From positions 62,001 through 126,000 of the forward strand of contig NZ_JANJOU010000004.1 in assembly GCF_024594815.1 (NCBI RefSeq): 64,000 nucleotides of DNA, in the 5' to 3' direction. The notes beneath the pieces were generated by a model that was given only the letters and a program-made list of their open reading frames with translations, did not search any database and was not told where the DNA came from. The position numbers and the translations under genes are program-made. Position 1 is the first letter of the stretch, and each line of letters opens with the position of its first letter. Shown piece by piece: positions 7,608 to 15,945 of the stretch. The DNA is from Roseomonas populi. Lineage in GTDB: Bacteria > Pseudomonadota > Alphaproteobacteria > Acetobacterales > Acetobacteraceae.

Positions 7608-9359
7608 ATGCTCTGGGATCTGGCGCGGGCGGAGGGGCCGGAAGCGGCGGCGCGGGCCGCGCTGGCGCGCATCGAGGCCTGGGCCGACCCCGCCCTCTTC
7701 ATCCACCGCGTGCCGGCGGAGGCGGTGATGGCGGAGGCCCGGCGGCTGGCCGGGGAAGGGCCAATGGGGCGCCCCCTCTGGGGCATCCCCTACGTGGTGA
7801 AGGACAATATCGACGTGGCGGGGATGCCCACCACCGCCGCCTGCCCGGACTACGCGTTTACGCCCGGGGAGGATGCGCCCTGCGTGGCCCGGCTGCGCGC
7901 GGCGGGGGCGGTGCTTCTGGGCAAGGTGAACCTGGACCAGTTCGCCACCGGGCTGGTGGGGGTCCGCAGCCCCCATGGCACGCCGCGCAACGCGGTGGCG
8001 CCGGATTGCGTGCCCGGCGGCTCCTCTTCCGGCTCCGCCAGCGCGGTGGCGGCGGGGATCGCGGGGTTCTCCCTGGGAACGGACACGGCGGGATCGGGGC
8101 GCGTGCCAGCGGGGTTTCAGAATATCGTCGGGCTGAAGCCCAGCCTCGGCCTGGTGCCCACGCGGGGCGTGGTGCCGGCCTGCCGCTCCATCGACACGGT
8201 TTCCGTCTTCGCCATGACGGCCGCGCAGGCCGCCGAGGTGCTGGATGCGATGGCCGGGGCCGATGCCGCCGATCCCTATTCCCGCGCCGCCCCGGCTTCC
8301 TGGCGCGCCACCGGCGGCGCCGTGCCGCCCGCCCTGCGCGTGGCGGTGCCCGAGGAGGCGGAACTGCTGCTGGACACGCCGGACGATGCGGCGCTGTTCA
8401 GGGCGGCGCTGGTGCGACTGGAGGCCATGGGCGCGACGCTGGAGCGCGCTTCCATCGCGCCCTTCCTTGCCCTCGCCCGCCGCCTCTACGACGGCGCCTG
8501 GGTAGCGGAGCGGACGGCGGCGCTGCGGGACATGGTGGAGAACCATGCGGACGCCCTGCACCCCACCACGCGCATCATCCTGGAGGGCGGCCTCGCCCGC
8601 CGCACGGTGGATGCGTTCGACGACTTCCACGCCCAGGCCGGGGCGCGCCTGTTGTCCCGCGCCCTGTTCGCGCGCTTCGACCTGCTGGCCGTGCCGACCG
8701 CGCCGGGCCTGCCCACGCTGGAGGCGGTGGCGGCGGAACCGATCGCGGTGAACAGCCGCAACGGAACCTACACCAACTTCGTGAACCTGCTGGACCTCTC
8801 CGCCATCGCCGTGCCCGCGGGGTTCCGGGGCGATGGGCGGCCTGCCGGGATCACGCTGGTCGCGCCCGCCTTTGCGGAGGCGTTGCTCTGCGCCGCCGGC
8901 GGCGCGCTGCACCACGCGGCCGGGCTGCGGCTGGGCGCTTCCGACGAGACCACCCCGCCGCCTCCACCTGGGGCCCAGCCGGCGGCCGGCGAGATCGCGC
9001 TGTTCTGCATCGGCGCGCACATGGCCGGGCTGCCGCTGAACGGGCAGGTGACGTCGCTGGGCGGGCGCTTCCTGCGGCGCGACCGCACGCGGCCGGAGTA
9101 CCGGCTGCACGCGCTGGGCAACCGGCCGGGGATGGTGCGCGCGGCGGATGGGGCAGCGATCGAGGGGGAGGTCTGGGCCTTGCCGGCCGCCGGGATCGGG
9201 CCGCTGCTGGCCCAGGTGCCGGCGCCGCTCGGCTTCGGAACGGTGGCGCTGGAGTCTGGCCCATGCCTGGGCTTCCTGGCGGAGGCCTCGGGCGTGGAGG
9301 GCGCGCCGGACATCACCGTGCATGGCGGGTGGCGGGCCTGGTTGGCCGCGCAGAGGTAA
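7608..9359 (+). CDS. atzF: allophanate hydrolase
   Basis: A 583-residue protein with an amidase-signature domain and a separate C-terminal domain, the AtzF layout. It hydrolyses allophanate to ammonia and CO2. The Ser-cisSer-Lys triad is visible: Lys in VVKDNID, Ser in GGSSSGSASA and Ser in TDTAGSGRVP. The C-terminal domain (from about residue 460) opens with IALFCIGAHMAGLPLNGQ, typical of this family. The ATG at 7608 follows GGGGGAAG; an ATG at 7587 would add seven residues. No urea carboxylase subunit is adjacent, so the allophanate source must be encoded elsewhere. Confidence 0.93.
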   Translation: MLWDLARAEGPEAAARAALARIEAWADPALFIHRVPAEAVMAEARRLAGEGPMGRPLWGIPYVVKDNIDVAGMPTTAACPDYAFTPGEDAPCVARLRAAGAVLLGKVNLDQFATGLVGVRSPHGTPRNAVAPDCVPGGSSSGSASAVAAGIAGFSLGTDTAGSGRVPAGFQNIVGLKPSLGLVPTRGVVPACRSIDTVSVFAMTAAQAAEVLDAMAGADAADPYSRAAPASWRATGGAVPPALRVAVPEEAELLLDTPDDAALFRAALVRLEAMGATLERASIAPFLALARRLYDGAWVAERTAALRDMVENHADALHPTTRIILEGGLARRTVDAFDDFHAQAGARLLSRALFARFDLLAVPTAPGLPTLEAVAAEPIAVNSRNGTYTNFVNLLDLSAIAVPAGFRGDGRPAGITLVAPAFAEALLCAAGGALHHAAGLRLGASDETTPPPPPGAQPAAGEIALFCIGAHMAGLPLNGQVTSLGGRFLRRDRTRPEYRLHALGNRPGMVRAADGAAIEGEVWALPAAGIGPLLAQVPAPLGFGTVALESGPCLGFLAEASGVEGAPDITVHGGWRAWLAAQR

Positions 9360-9363
9360 AAGG

Positions 9364-9391
9364 CTGGGGGAAGAAAGAATTCTTCCCCCAG
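9364..9391. terminator. hairpin after allophanate hydrolase
   Basis: CTGGGGGAAGAA (9364-9375) pairs perfectly with TTCTTCCCCCAG (9380-9391), giving a 12-bp stem and 4-nt loop five bases after the atzF stop. No clear T-run follows. It is the left arm of a composite intergenic element repeated near 47.2 kb. Confidence 0.6.
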
Positions 9392-9439
9392 ACCCCCATC
9401 ATCTTTCTCTTCGAGTTGGCTACGGGGAGGCCTGTCCCG

Positions 9440-9464
9440 CGCCTCGGGTCATAGACCCGAGGCG
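9440..9464. repeat. central palindrome of composite intergenic repeat, copy A
   Basis: CGCCTCGGGTC at 9440-9450 and GACCCGAGGCG at 9454-9464 form a perfect 11-bp stem with a 3-nt loop. Nearly the same palindrome occurs at 47133-47157. Both copies lie between convergent genes. Confidence 0.7.
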
Positions 9465-9523
9465 AACCGCAAGTTCCCCATTCCACGGCAGTCCTGAAGA
9501 AAAAGATGAGGGTGAGGGGTCCG

Positions 9524-9553
9524 GGGAGAGGGAGAATTCCTTCTCCTTCTCCC
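9524..9553. terminator. hairpin downstream of nucleotide-sugar dehydrogenase
   Basis: GGGAGAGGGAGAA (9524-9536) pairs with TTCTCCTTCTCCC (9541-9553) with one mismatch and a TTCC loop. It lies just beyond the stop of the minus-strand dehydrogenase gene and probably ends the polysaccharide operon transcript. The flanking GAAGA...ATGAGGGTGAGGGG sequence matches the arm of the copy near 47.2 kb. Confidence 0.6.
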
Positions 9554-9565
9554 TGGTCCGCATCG

Positions 9566-10900
9566 TCATGCCGCGACCACCACCCCCGGCCCCGCCCCCC
9601 GCATCGCCCCGCGCGTATCCACCACCAGCGGCGCCGCGCGGCGCACCAGTTCCAGGTCCATGCCCGGCTGGGGCGTGACGAGCAGCACCGCGTCCTGGGC
9701 CGCCAGCACGGCCTCGTCCAGGGCCACGCTTTCCAGCGCGGGGGAGGTGCCGTGCAGGCGGCGGGTGGTGGGGAAGCGGGGGACGAGGGGGTCGTGGTAG
9801 GAGACGACCGCGCCGCGCTGCTCCAGCAGGCGGAAGATCTCCACGGCCGGACTTTCCCGCGTGTCCGGCACGCCGGGCTTATAGGCAAGGCCGAGGAGGA
9901 GGATGCGGGCGCCGCGAAGGGGGATTTGGCGGTCGTCCAGCGCGTCGCGCAGGCGCATCACGGCATAGGCGGGCATGGCGTCGTTCACGCGGCCGGCGAG
10001 TTCCACGAAGTCGCTGGGAACGCCGAGTTCCCGCGCCTTCCAGGCGAGGTAGTAAGGGTCCACGGGGATGCAGTGGCCGCCGAGGCCGGGGCCGGGGCGG
10101 AAGGGCATGAAGCCGAAGGGCTTGGTGGCGGCGGCGTCGATCACCTCGTTCACGTCGAGGTGCATGGCGTGGGCGATGCGCTTCAGCTCGTTCACCAGGC
10201 CGATGTTCACGGCGCGGAAGACGTTCTCGTAGCACTTCGCCAGTTCCGCGACGGCGAGCGACGAGACGGGGACAAGGCTGCCGGCGACGGGAGCATAGAG
10301 TGCCTGCCCGACGGCGAGGCAGGCCGGTGTCGCGCCGCCTACCAGCTTCGGCACGCGCGCCACCGTGCCCTCCGGGTTGCCGGGGTCCTCGCGCTCCGGC
10401 GAGTAGATGGCGAAGGCGTCCTGGCCCACGCGCAGGCCAGCGGCGGCGAGGACGGGGAGGACCAGCTCCTCCGTCGTGCCGGGATAGGTGGTGCTCTCGA
10501 GCGCGATCGCCTGACCGGCGCGGAGATGCGGGGCCAGGGCGGCCAGCGTGTCCCGCACCGCGGAGAGGTCGGGCTCCTTGTGCGGGCCGATGGGGGTTGG
10601 GACGCAGATCACCAGCACGTCGCAATCCGCCGCCGCCACGGTATCGACGTGGGCTCGCATGGCGCTGGCAGCGATACGATTGTCGGCGATGCCGTGGACG
10701 GGGCTGCGGCCGGACGCGATCGCGGAGACCTTGGCGGGATCGATATCGAAGCCCTCGATGGCGAAGCCGGTCTCGGCGAAGCGGAGGGCGAGGGGGAGGC
10801 CGGCATAGCCGAGGCCGACGATGCCGATCCGGGCCCGCCGGGCGGCGATCCTGGCGATCAGCGCGTCGCGCCAAGTGGCAGAGGCTTGGGAGCCGTCCAT
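9566..10900 (-). CDS. nucleotide-sugar 6-dehydrogenase (UDP-GlcNAc/ManNAc type)
   Basis: A 444-residue UDP-sugar dehydrogenase that oxidises C6 of a UDP-hexose(amine) to the uronic acid in two NAD steps. Features are the N-terminal Rossmann motif IGIVGLGYAGLPLA, the PTPIG loop, ESTTYPGTTEE, and the catalytic Cys in PGPGLGGHCIPVDPYYL. The YxxPGPGLGGHCIPxDP pattern is that of WbpA/WecC rather than UDP-glucose dehydrogenase. With WecB and the CapD-type dehydratase upstream, the product is probably an amino-uronic acid for the polysaccharide. It is the last gene of the minus-strand operon. The exact substrate is inferred. Confidence 0.9.
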   Translation of the reverse strand: MDGSQASATWRDALIARIAARRARIGIVGLGYAGLPLALRFAETGFAIEGFDIDPAKVSAIASGRSPVHGIADNRIAASAMRAHVDTVAAADCDVLVICVPTPIGPHKEPDLSAVRDTLAALAPHLRAGQAIALESTTYPGTTEELVLPVLAAAGLRVGQDAFAIYSPEREDPGNPEGTVARVPKLVGGATPACLAVGQALYAPVAGSLVPVSSLAVAELAKCYENVFRAVNIGLVNELKRIAHAMHLDVNEVIDAAATKPFGFMPFRPGPGLGGHCIPVDPYYLAWKARELGVPSDFVELAGRVNDAMPAYAVMRLRDALDDRQIPLRGARILLLGLAYKPGVPDTRESPAVEIFRLLEQRGAVVSYHDPLVPRFPTTRRLHGTSPALESVALDEAVLAAQDAVLLVTPQPGMDLELVRRAAPLVVDTRGAMRGAGPGVVVAA

Positions 10901-10906
10901 CGAGAA

Positions 10907-10924
10907 TCACTCACTTTTGAGTGA
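10907..10924. promoter_or_regulatory. short perfect inverted repeat upstream of dehydrogenase gene
   Basis: TCACTCA (10907-10913) and TGAGTGA (10918-10924) form a perfect 7-bp stem with a CTTT loop. It lies in the 74-bp gap between the OmpA-like gene and the dehydrogenase gene, which starts at 10900. It could be a small attenuator, a processing site or an operator; sequence alone does not decide. Confidence 0.4.
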
Positions 10925-10974
10925 CGGTAGGGAACCGCAACCGTGCGGGTGCCGCAAGTCGGCGCAGGTGGTCC

Positions 10975-11433
10975 CTACACCACCCACACCTCGACGCGCC
11001 GATTCCCCTCCTCCGGCGTGCGGGGCGGAGTGAGGATCAACGGCCGGGTCGCCCCGACGGCGGTCGTCGTGATCAGGCCGGCCGGAACGCCGTTCAGCAC
11101 CAGGAAAGCAGTCACCACCTCCGCGCGCCTGCGGCTGAGAGCCATGCCGCCCAGGCGCTCCTCCGCCCCGTCGCAGTGTCCTTCCACGCGCATCCGCTGA
11201 CCTGCCAGCGGCCCCAGGAAGTTCTCCAGCATGGTCAGGGTGGTGCGCTGGGCGGTGAGCGTGAGTTCGGAACGGCCGGGCTCGAAGCGCAGCATCATGG
11301 AGCGCGCATAGTCCGGGCCGCCTGTCCGGCCCCTCGTAGGTGCCGCGTCGCCGCAGGCGGCCAGCGGCCCGGTCAGGCTGGCAACGGCAAGGAGGCTGCG
11401 CCGGCCCGTCTGCCTGGCAAGCGAGGTTCTCAC
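10975..11433 (-). CDS. OmpA-family peptidoglycan-binding lipoprotein
   Basis: A 152-residue protein with an N-terminal lipoprotein signal (basic start, hydrophobic core, lipobox LAAC near residue 27) and an OmpA-C-like domain. The domain shows MLRFEPGRSELT, RVEGHCDG, LSRRRAEVVTAFLVLNGV and a final NRRVEVWVV, the diaminopimelate-binding fold that tethers the outer membrane to peptidoglycan. The start is GTG at 11433, which overlaps the TGA of the capD-like gene (GTGA), so translation is coupled. Inside a polysaccharide operon it may anchor the export apparatus, but that is inference. Confidence 0.85.
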   Translation of the reverse strand: MRTSLARQTGRRSLLAVASLTGPLAACGDAAPTRGRTGGPDYARSMMLRFEPGRSELTLTAQRTTLTMLENFLGPLAGQRMRVEGHCDGAEERLGGMALSRRRAEVVTAFLVLNGVPAGLITTTAVGATRPLILTPPRTPEEGNRRVEVWVV

Positions 11434-13370
11434 GCCCGCCCGGCGGCCGGCGTGTTCGGGGCGTGCTCGAATTCCGGCACCAGCCGCGCCAGCCCGGCCA
11501 GGGCCAGCCGCGCCTGCCCGCCGCGGGCGGCGGAGGCGATTTCGTCGATGGCGCGCCCCACAAGGGCCGCGTCCGCCGTGCGCGGGGTGGCGACGAGGAG
11601 GCCGGGGAACTGCGTCGGGCTCGGCGCCTCCTTGCCGTGGAACAGCTCCTCGAAGAGCTTCTCGCCGGGGCGCAGGCCGGTGAATCGGATCTCCACGTCG
11701 TCGTCCGGCTGCAGCCCGGCGAGGCGGATCATGCGGCGGGCGAGGTCCACGATCTTCACGGGCTTGCCCATGTCGAGGACGAAGATGCCGCCATCCTTCA
11801 GCTCCGGCGGCTGGTCCGCACGGTCCTCGGCGCCGATCACGCTGGCCTGGAGGACGAGGCCCACCGCCTCGCGCACCGTCATGAAGTAGCGGCGCATGTC
11901 GGGGTGCGTGACCGTCAGCGGCCCGCCGCGCTCCAGCTGGCGGCGGAACAGGGGCACGACGGAGCCGGTGGAGCCGAGGACGTTGCCGAAGCGCACGGTG
12001 ACGCAGCGCATGCCGCCGCTGCCATTCGCCATGCCCTGGCGGGCCTGCATGTCCAGCGCCTGGCAGTACATCTCCGCCAGGCGCTTGGAGGCGCCCATGA
12101 CGGAGGTGGGGTTCACCGCCTTGTCCGTGGAGATGAAGACCATGGCGCGGCAGCCATTGGCACGCGCGGCGTCTGCGATGAGTCGGGTGCCGAGGGCGTT
12201 GGTGAGCAGGCCCTCCAGCGGGTCGTTCTCCACCATCGGCACGTGCTTCAGGGCGGCGGCGTGGAAGACCAGCTCCGGCCGGATCTCCTCCATCAGCCGG
12301 CGCAGGCGCGGCTCGTCCCGCACGTCGGCCAGGACGGGGCGGCGGGTGATGCCGGGATGAGTCTCCGACAGCTCCAGGTCGATCTCGTAGAGGGCGAACT
12401 CGCCGTGATCCAGCAGGGTCAGGGTGGAGGGGCCGAGGGCGGCAATCTGGCGCGCCAGCTCGCTGCCGATCGTGCCGCCGGCGCCGGTGACAAGGACGCG
12501 CCGGCCCTGGATCAGCCGCGCCATCCCCTCCCGGTCCAGCGGGACCTGCGGGCGGTCCAGCAGCTCCTCGATGGAGACGGGGCGCAGCTCCAGGCGCCTG
12601 GCCGTCGCCTGGGGGCGGGCGGAGGCAGGGTCCAGCGAGGTGGGGCGCGGGGCGCGGCGCACGGGCACGCCGTGGCGGTCGGCCGCGTCCAGCAGCGACT
12701 CCAGCGCCGCGCCGGAAAGGGCGGGATCGGCGAGGACGAGGAGGGCGGGCAGGCGGCTTTCCGCCCGCAGCGCGTCCAGCACCGCCCCCGCATCCTCCAC
12801 CGTGCCGAGGATGGGCACGCCGAGGATGCGGCGGCCGCGCTGGCGGGCGCGGGGGGCCAGGATGCCCTCCACCCGGTAGCCCGGGGCGCGCTGGGCGATC
12901 AGCGCGCGGAGGAACAGGTCCGCCGCGTCGCCGCCGCCCGCCAGCAGCACGGGCTGGGCCGGCACGTCGGAGGCCGGGCCGGCGCGGTGGGCGGATTGCA
13001 GCCGGCCCAGCAGCCGCGCGCCGCCCAGCAGCGCCGCGAGGACGCCGGCGTGCAGCAGCGGGAAGGCGGGATTGGGCGGCCGCCAGCCGCCGGCCAGCAG
13101 CAGCCCCGCCCAGAACAGGGCGGCCGCGGCGGCCGAGGCCGCCACCACGGGCAGCAGGTCCGGCAGGCCAACATAGCGCCAGTACTGGCGGGGCAGGCGC
13201 AGGGGCAGCGCGGCGGCGGTGAAGGCCAGCAGGGCGCCGGGCAGCCCGCCCGCCCACCAGAGGGCCGGTGGCCAGGTCCCGGGTGCGGCGAGGGCGAGGG
13301 CGGCCGGCAGGGCCAGCGCCGCCAGCGTCAGGTCCAGCCCCAGGTTGAGAAGGATGCGTTGCGGCGCCAC
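11430..13370 (-). CDS. polysaccharide biosynthesis NDP-sugar 4,6-dehydratase (CapD/WbpM-like)
   Basis: A 646-residue membrane protein. The first 130 residues hold about four hydrophobic helices. A CoA-binding-like Rossmann segment follows, then the extended SDR catalytic domain with VLVTGAGGTIGSELARQI, FHAAALKHVPMVE and FISTDKAVNPTSVMGASKR. The catalytic Tyr of classical SDRs is replaced by Met, as in the WbpM/FlaA1 long forms. These convert UDP-GlcNAc to UDP-4-keto-6-deoxy sugars. The start is GTG at 13370, with GAGGG in the tail of the upstream gene. It sits mid-operon between a glycosyltransferase and the OmpA-like lipoprotein. Confidence 0.92.
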   Translation of the reverse strand: MAPQRILLNLGLDLTLAALALPAALALAAPGTWPPALWWAGGLPGALLAFTAAALPLRLPRQYWRYVGLPDLLPVVAASAAAAALFWAGLLLAGGWRPPNPAFPLLHAGVLAALLGGARLLGRLQSAHRAGPASDVPAQPVLLAGGGDAADLFLRALIAQRAPGYRVEGILAPRARQRGRRILGVPILGTVEDAGAVLDALRAESRLPALLVLADPALSGAALESLLDAADRHGVPVRRAPRPTSLDPASARPQATARRLELRPVSIEELLDRPQVPLDREGMARLIQGRRVLVTGAGGTIGSELARQIAALGPSTLTLLDHGEFALYEIDLELSETHPGITRRPVLADVRDEPRLRRLMEEIRPELVFHAAALKHVPMVENDPLEGLLTNALGTRLIADAARANGCRAMVFISTDKAVNPTSVMGASKRLAEMYCQALDMQARQGMANGSGGMRCVTVRFGNVLGSTGSVVPLFRRQLERGGPLTVTHPDMRRYFMTVREAVGLVLQASVIGAEDRADQPPELKDGGIFVLDMGKPVKIVDLARRMIRLAGLQPDDDVEIRFTGLRPGEKLFEELFHGKEAPSPTQFPGLLVATPRTADAALVGRAIDEIASAARGGQARLALAGLARLVPEFEHAPNTPAAGRA

Positions 13371-13380
13371 GGGCCGGCCC

Positions 13381-15945
13381 TCAGGCGCCCTGCGCGGGCT
13401 GGGCGGCGCCGGGCTGCTGCAGCAGGCGCCATTCCGCCAGGATTGACCCCGGTGGCAGGGCGCGCGGCGCGGCGCGCAGCCCGGCCTCGATCAGCGGGAC
13501 GTCGGAGGTGATGGCGGGCGCGGCGGGCGGTGCCTCCGCCTCCTCGGGCGGGCGGGCGAGCACGGCGGCAACGCCTGCGGGCAGGCCGCCGCCGGAGAGG
13601 TTGGCCTCCGACAGCAGCCGGGCGCCCGCGCCTCGTGGCACCTCGATGGGGCGGCCCGTCAGGGCGGGGATTGCCGGCCCGGGCTGCGGTTCGGGCAACG
13701 GGCGGGGCGGTGTGGGCGGCGGGGGCGGGGCCTCCGCCGCGGCCCGCATGCCCGCCAGCAGCGCGAAGACCGGCTCCGCCGGAGGGGGCACGGGGCGGGG
13801 CGGGGGGGCGACGCGCAGCGCCTGGACCATGGATCCGAGCGCGACAGTGGGGGTCTGCGTCTCGGCCATGGCCGGGGCGGCAGGCAGTTCCGGCATGGGC
13901 CCGAGCACCTGGGAGGGCGGGGGCAGCTCGCCGGGCGGCGGAGCGACGGGAGGCGGGCCGGGCGTGGGCTCCGGCGCCTCTCGCGCGAGCACCGCGGCGA
14001 GGCTGGCCGGGACCTCCCGCGCGCCGGCCAGCGCAGCGTCTGCGAGAAGGCGGGGCTGGGCGGCCTGCGCGGGCGCCGGACCGGGGAGCTGGGCGTCCTG
14101 AACCGAAACCGGGACCGGGGCCGAGACGGGAGACGGGGGCGCAGCCTCGGCCAGCAGGCGGAAGGGCGCGGCCTCCTGCGGGGCGGGGCTGGGCGCGGCG
14201 GGCGCCGGCCCGCGGCCGAGAAGGGCGGTGAGAGAGGGCGGCACGGCCCCGTCGCCGAGGCCGGCCTCGTCCAGGAGCCGCGGCGCGGCCGCGGCCGGGC
14301 GGGCCTGTCCGCGCATCGCGGCGGAGAGGCTGGCGAAAGCATCCGCCGGGCTGAGAGGGGCGGCGGCAGCCGGCGCGGGCGTGGCGGGCGGCGGAACCGG
14401 GGCGGCAGCCGGTGCGGGGGCCGGCGGCGCAGGGACGGGCCTAGCCGGAGCGAGGGCCGCCGGAGCGGGCCTCGGCGCTTCCACAAGGCTGGCCGGCACG
14501 GCGGCGACAGGGGCGGCCACCGGGGCGGGCGCGGGTGCCCGGGGCGGCAGCTCCGCCGGGGCCGGGGCAGCTGCCAGAGCGGCCATCGCGGGCGCGGGCA
14601 TCGGAGGCGGGGCCGGGGCCGGCTCGGCGGTCCGGGCCACCGGGGCCGGAACTGGAACCGGGGCGGGCGCGGACCGCGCCTCCTCCGCCCGAACATGGAC
14701 CGGTGGGGGGGCTGGCAGCGGGGCCAGCACCTCGTAGAGCGCCACGAGCCGCTCCGCCTCTCCTGCCCAGCCGTAGCGGCCGAGGGCGGCGGCGCGGCCG
14801 GCGGCGCCCATCTCGGCGCGGAGATGCGGGTCGGCCAGGGCGCGCACCGCCTCGGCCACCGTGTCGGGGTCGGCGGTGTTCACCAGCACGCCGCAGCCCG
14901 TCTCCCGCACCACCGCCGCCACCTCTTCGGCGAAGTTGGGGACGATGACGGGCAGGCCGGCCAGCATGCAGTCGAAGAGCTTGTGCGGCAGGGCCAGGCG
15001 GTGGTTCTCGTGGCCGGGCTGGAAGAGGACGAGGCCGATGTCGGCGTCCGCCGCGAGCGAGACGGCGGCCTCGTGCGGGAGCCAGCCGTGGCGTTCCACC
15101 GCGCCCGCCACGCCGAGGCGCTTGGCCTCGGAGAGGAACTCGGTCTCCGAGCTGTCGTTGAAGCGGCCGATGAGGGAGAGGCGCGTGCCCTCCGGGCACT
15201 TCGCAAGCGCCCGCAGCATCTCGAAGGCGCCCCGCTCGCGCGTGAGCGCGCCGAGATGGACGAGAGTGAGCGGGCCGTGGCGGTGGTCGCGCGGCGCCAC
15301 CGGCACGGCGGCGGCGTAGTTGCGGACGGGCACCACCTCGGCATCGAAGGCGTCCTCCAGCCCGTCCTTGGCCACCACCACGGCATCGGACCGGGCGGCC
15401 ATCCAGCGGCAGGCCGCGATCACGGCGCGGCGGCCGAGGCCGCGGAACATCCCGGGCAGCCGCGTGTCCAGGCGCGAGGGGTAGTGCTCGTGCACGTCCA
15501 GCACCACCGCGGCGCCCGTCATCCGGGCGGCGAGGATCGCGGCGTACCAGCTGTCCGGCTCGTGCGCGTGGATCACGGCGGGCTTCAGCTTCGCGGCGCG
15601 CCGGGCCAGGGTGCGGGCGGCGCGCAGGCGGCCAATCCAGCCGGAGACGCGGGGATAGGTGTGGATCTCCACCCCCGCCATCTCCTGCGGCACGTCCTTC
15701 GCGCCACGCAGCGGGGCGGGGGCGAGGTGGGCGACGCGCCAGCCGGCCGCGGCCAGGGCCGCGCCCTCCTTGCCGACGATGCGAAGGTCCGTCGGCGGGT
15801 GCGCGGCGGAGAGCATGAGGACCAGCGGCACCTCGCGCGAGGCGGCGAGGCGCAGCGCGGCGGCGGAGCGCTGGGGCTCCCGCCCCACGTCGCGGGTATG
15901 GGGCACCTTCGCCGGGGTGCGGCGGGCTTCGTTGCGGCCGCTCAT
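13381..15945 (-). CDS. family 4 glycosyltransferase with long Pro/Ala-rich repeat tail
   Basis: An 854-residue protein. Residues 40-390 are a GT-B family 4 glycosyltransferase: HAHEPDSWYAAILAA, DVHEHYPS, the phosphate-binding region VHLGALTRERG, and FDCMLAGLPVIVPNF near the donor site. The remaining 460 residues (about 13381-14780) are Pro/Ala-rich. They contain a repeated helix-like motif: RLLDEAGLGDG...PPSLTALLGRG, RLLADAALAG...PASLAAVLARE and RLLSEANLSGG...PAGVAAVLARP. Family members are usually 350-420 residues. The ATG at 15945 overlaps the wecB stop (ATGA). The tail may be a docking or scaffolding arm; this is inference. Confidence 0.85.
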   Translation of the reverse strand: MSGRNEARRTPAKVPHTRDVGREPQRSAAALRLAASREVPLVLMLSAAHPPTDLRIVGKEGAALAAAGWRVAHLAPAPLRGAKDVPQEMAGVEIHTYPRVSGWIGRLRAARTLARRAAKLKPAVIHAHEPDSWYAAILAARMTGAAVVLDVHEHYPSRLDTRLPGMFRGLGRRAVIAACRWMAARSDAVVVAKDGLEDAFDAEVVPVRNYAAAVPVAPRDHRHGPLTLVHLGALTRERGAFEMLRALAKCPEGTRLSLIGRFNDSSETEFLSEAKRLGVAGAVERHGWLPHEAAVSLAADADIGLVLFQPGHENHRLALPHKLFDCMLAGLPVIVPNFAEEVAAVVRETGCGVLVNTADPDTVAEAVRALADPHLRAEMGAAGRAAALGRYGWAGEAERLVALYEVLAPLPAPPPVHVRAEEARSAPAPVPVPAPVARTAEPAPAPPPMPAPAMAALAAAPAPAELPPRAPAPAPVAAPVAAVPASLVEAPRPAPAALAPARPVPAPPAPAPAAAPVPPPATPAPAAAAPLSPADAFASLSAAMRGQARPAAAAPRLLDEAGLGDGAVPPSLTALLGRGPAPAAPSPAPQEAAPFRLLAEAAPPSPVSAPVPVSVQDAQLPGPAPAQAAQPRLLADAALAGAREVPASLAAVLAREAPEPTPGPPPVAPPPGELPPPSQVLGPMPELPAAPAMAETQTPTVALGSMVQALRVAPPPRPVPPPAEPVFALLAGMRAAAEAPPPPPTPPRPLPEPQPGPAIPALTGRPIEVPRGAGARLLSEANLSGGGLPAGVAAVLARPPEEAEAPPAAPAITSDVPLIEAGLRAAPRALPPGSILAEWRLLQQPGAAQPAQGA

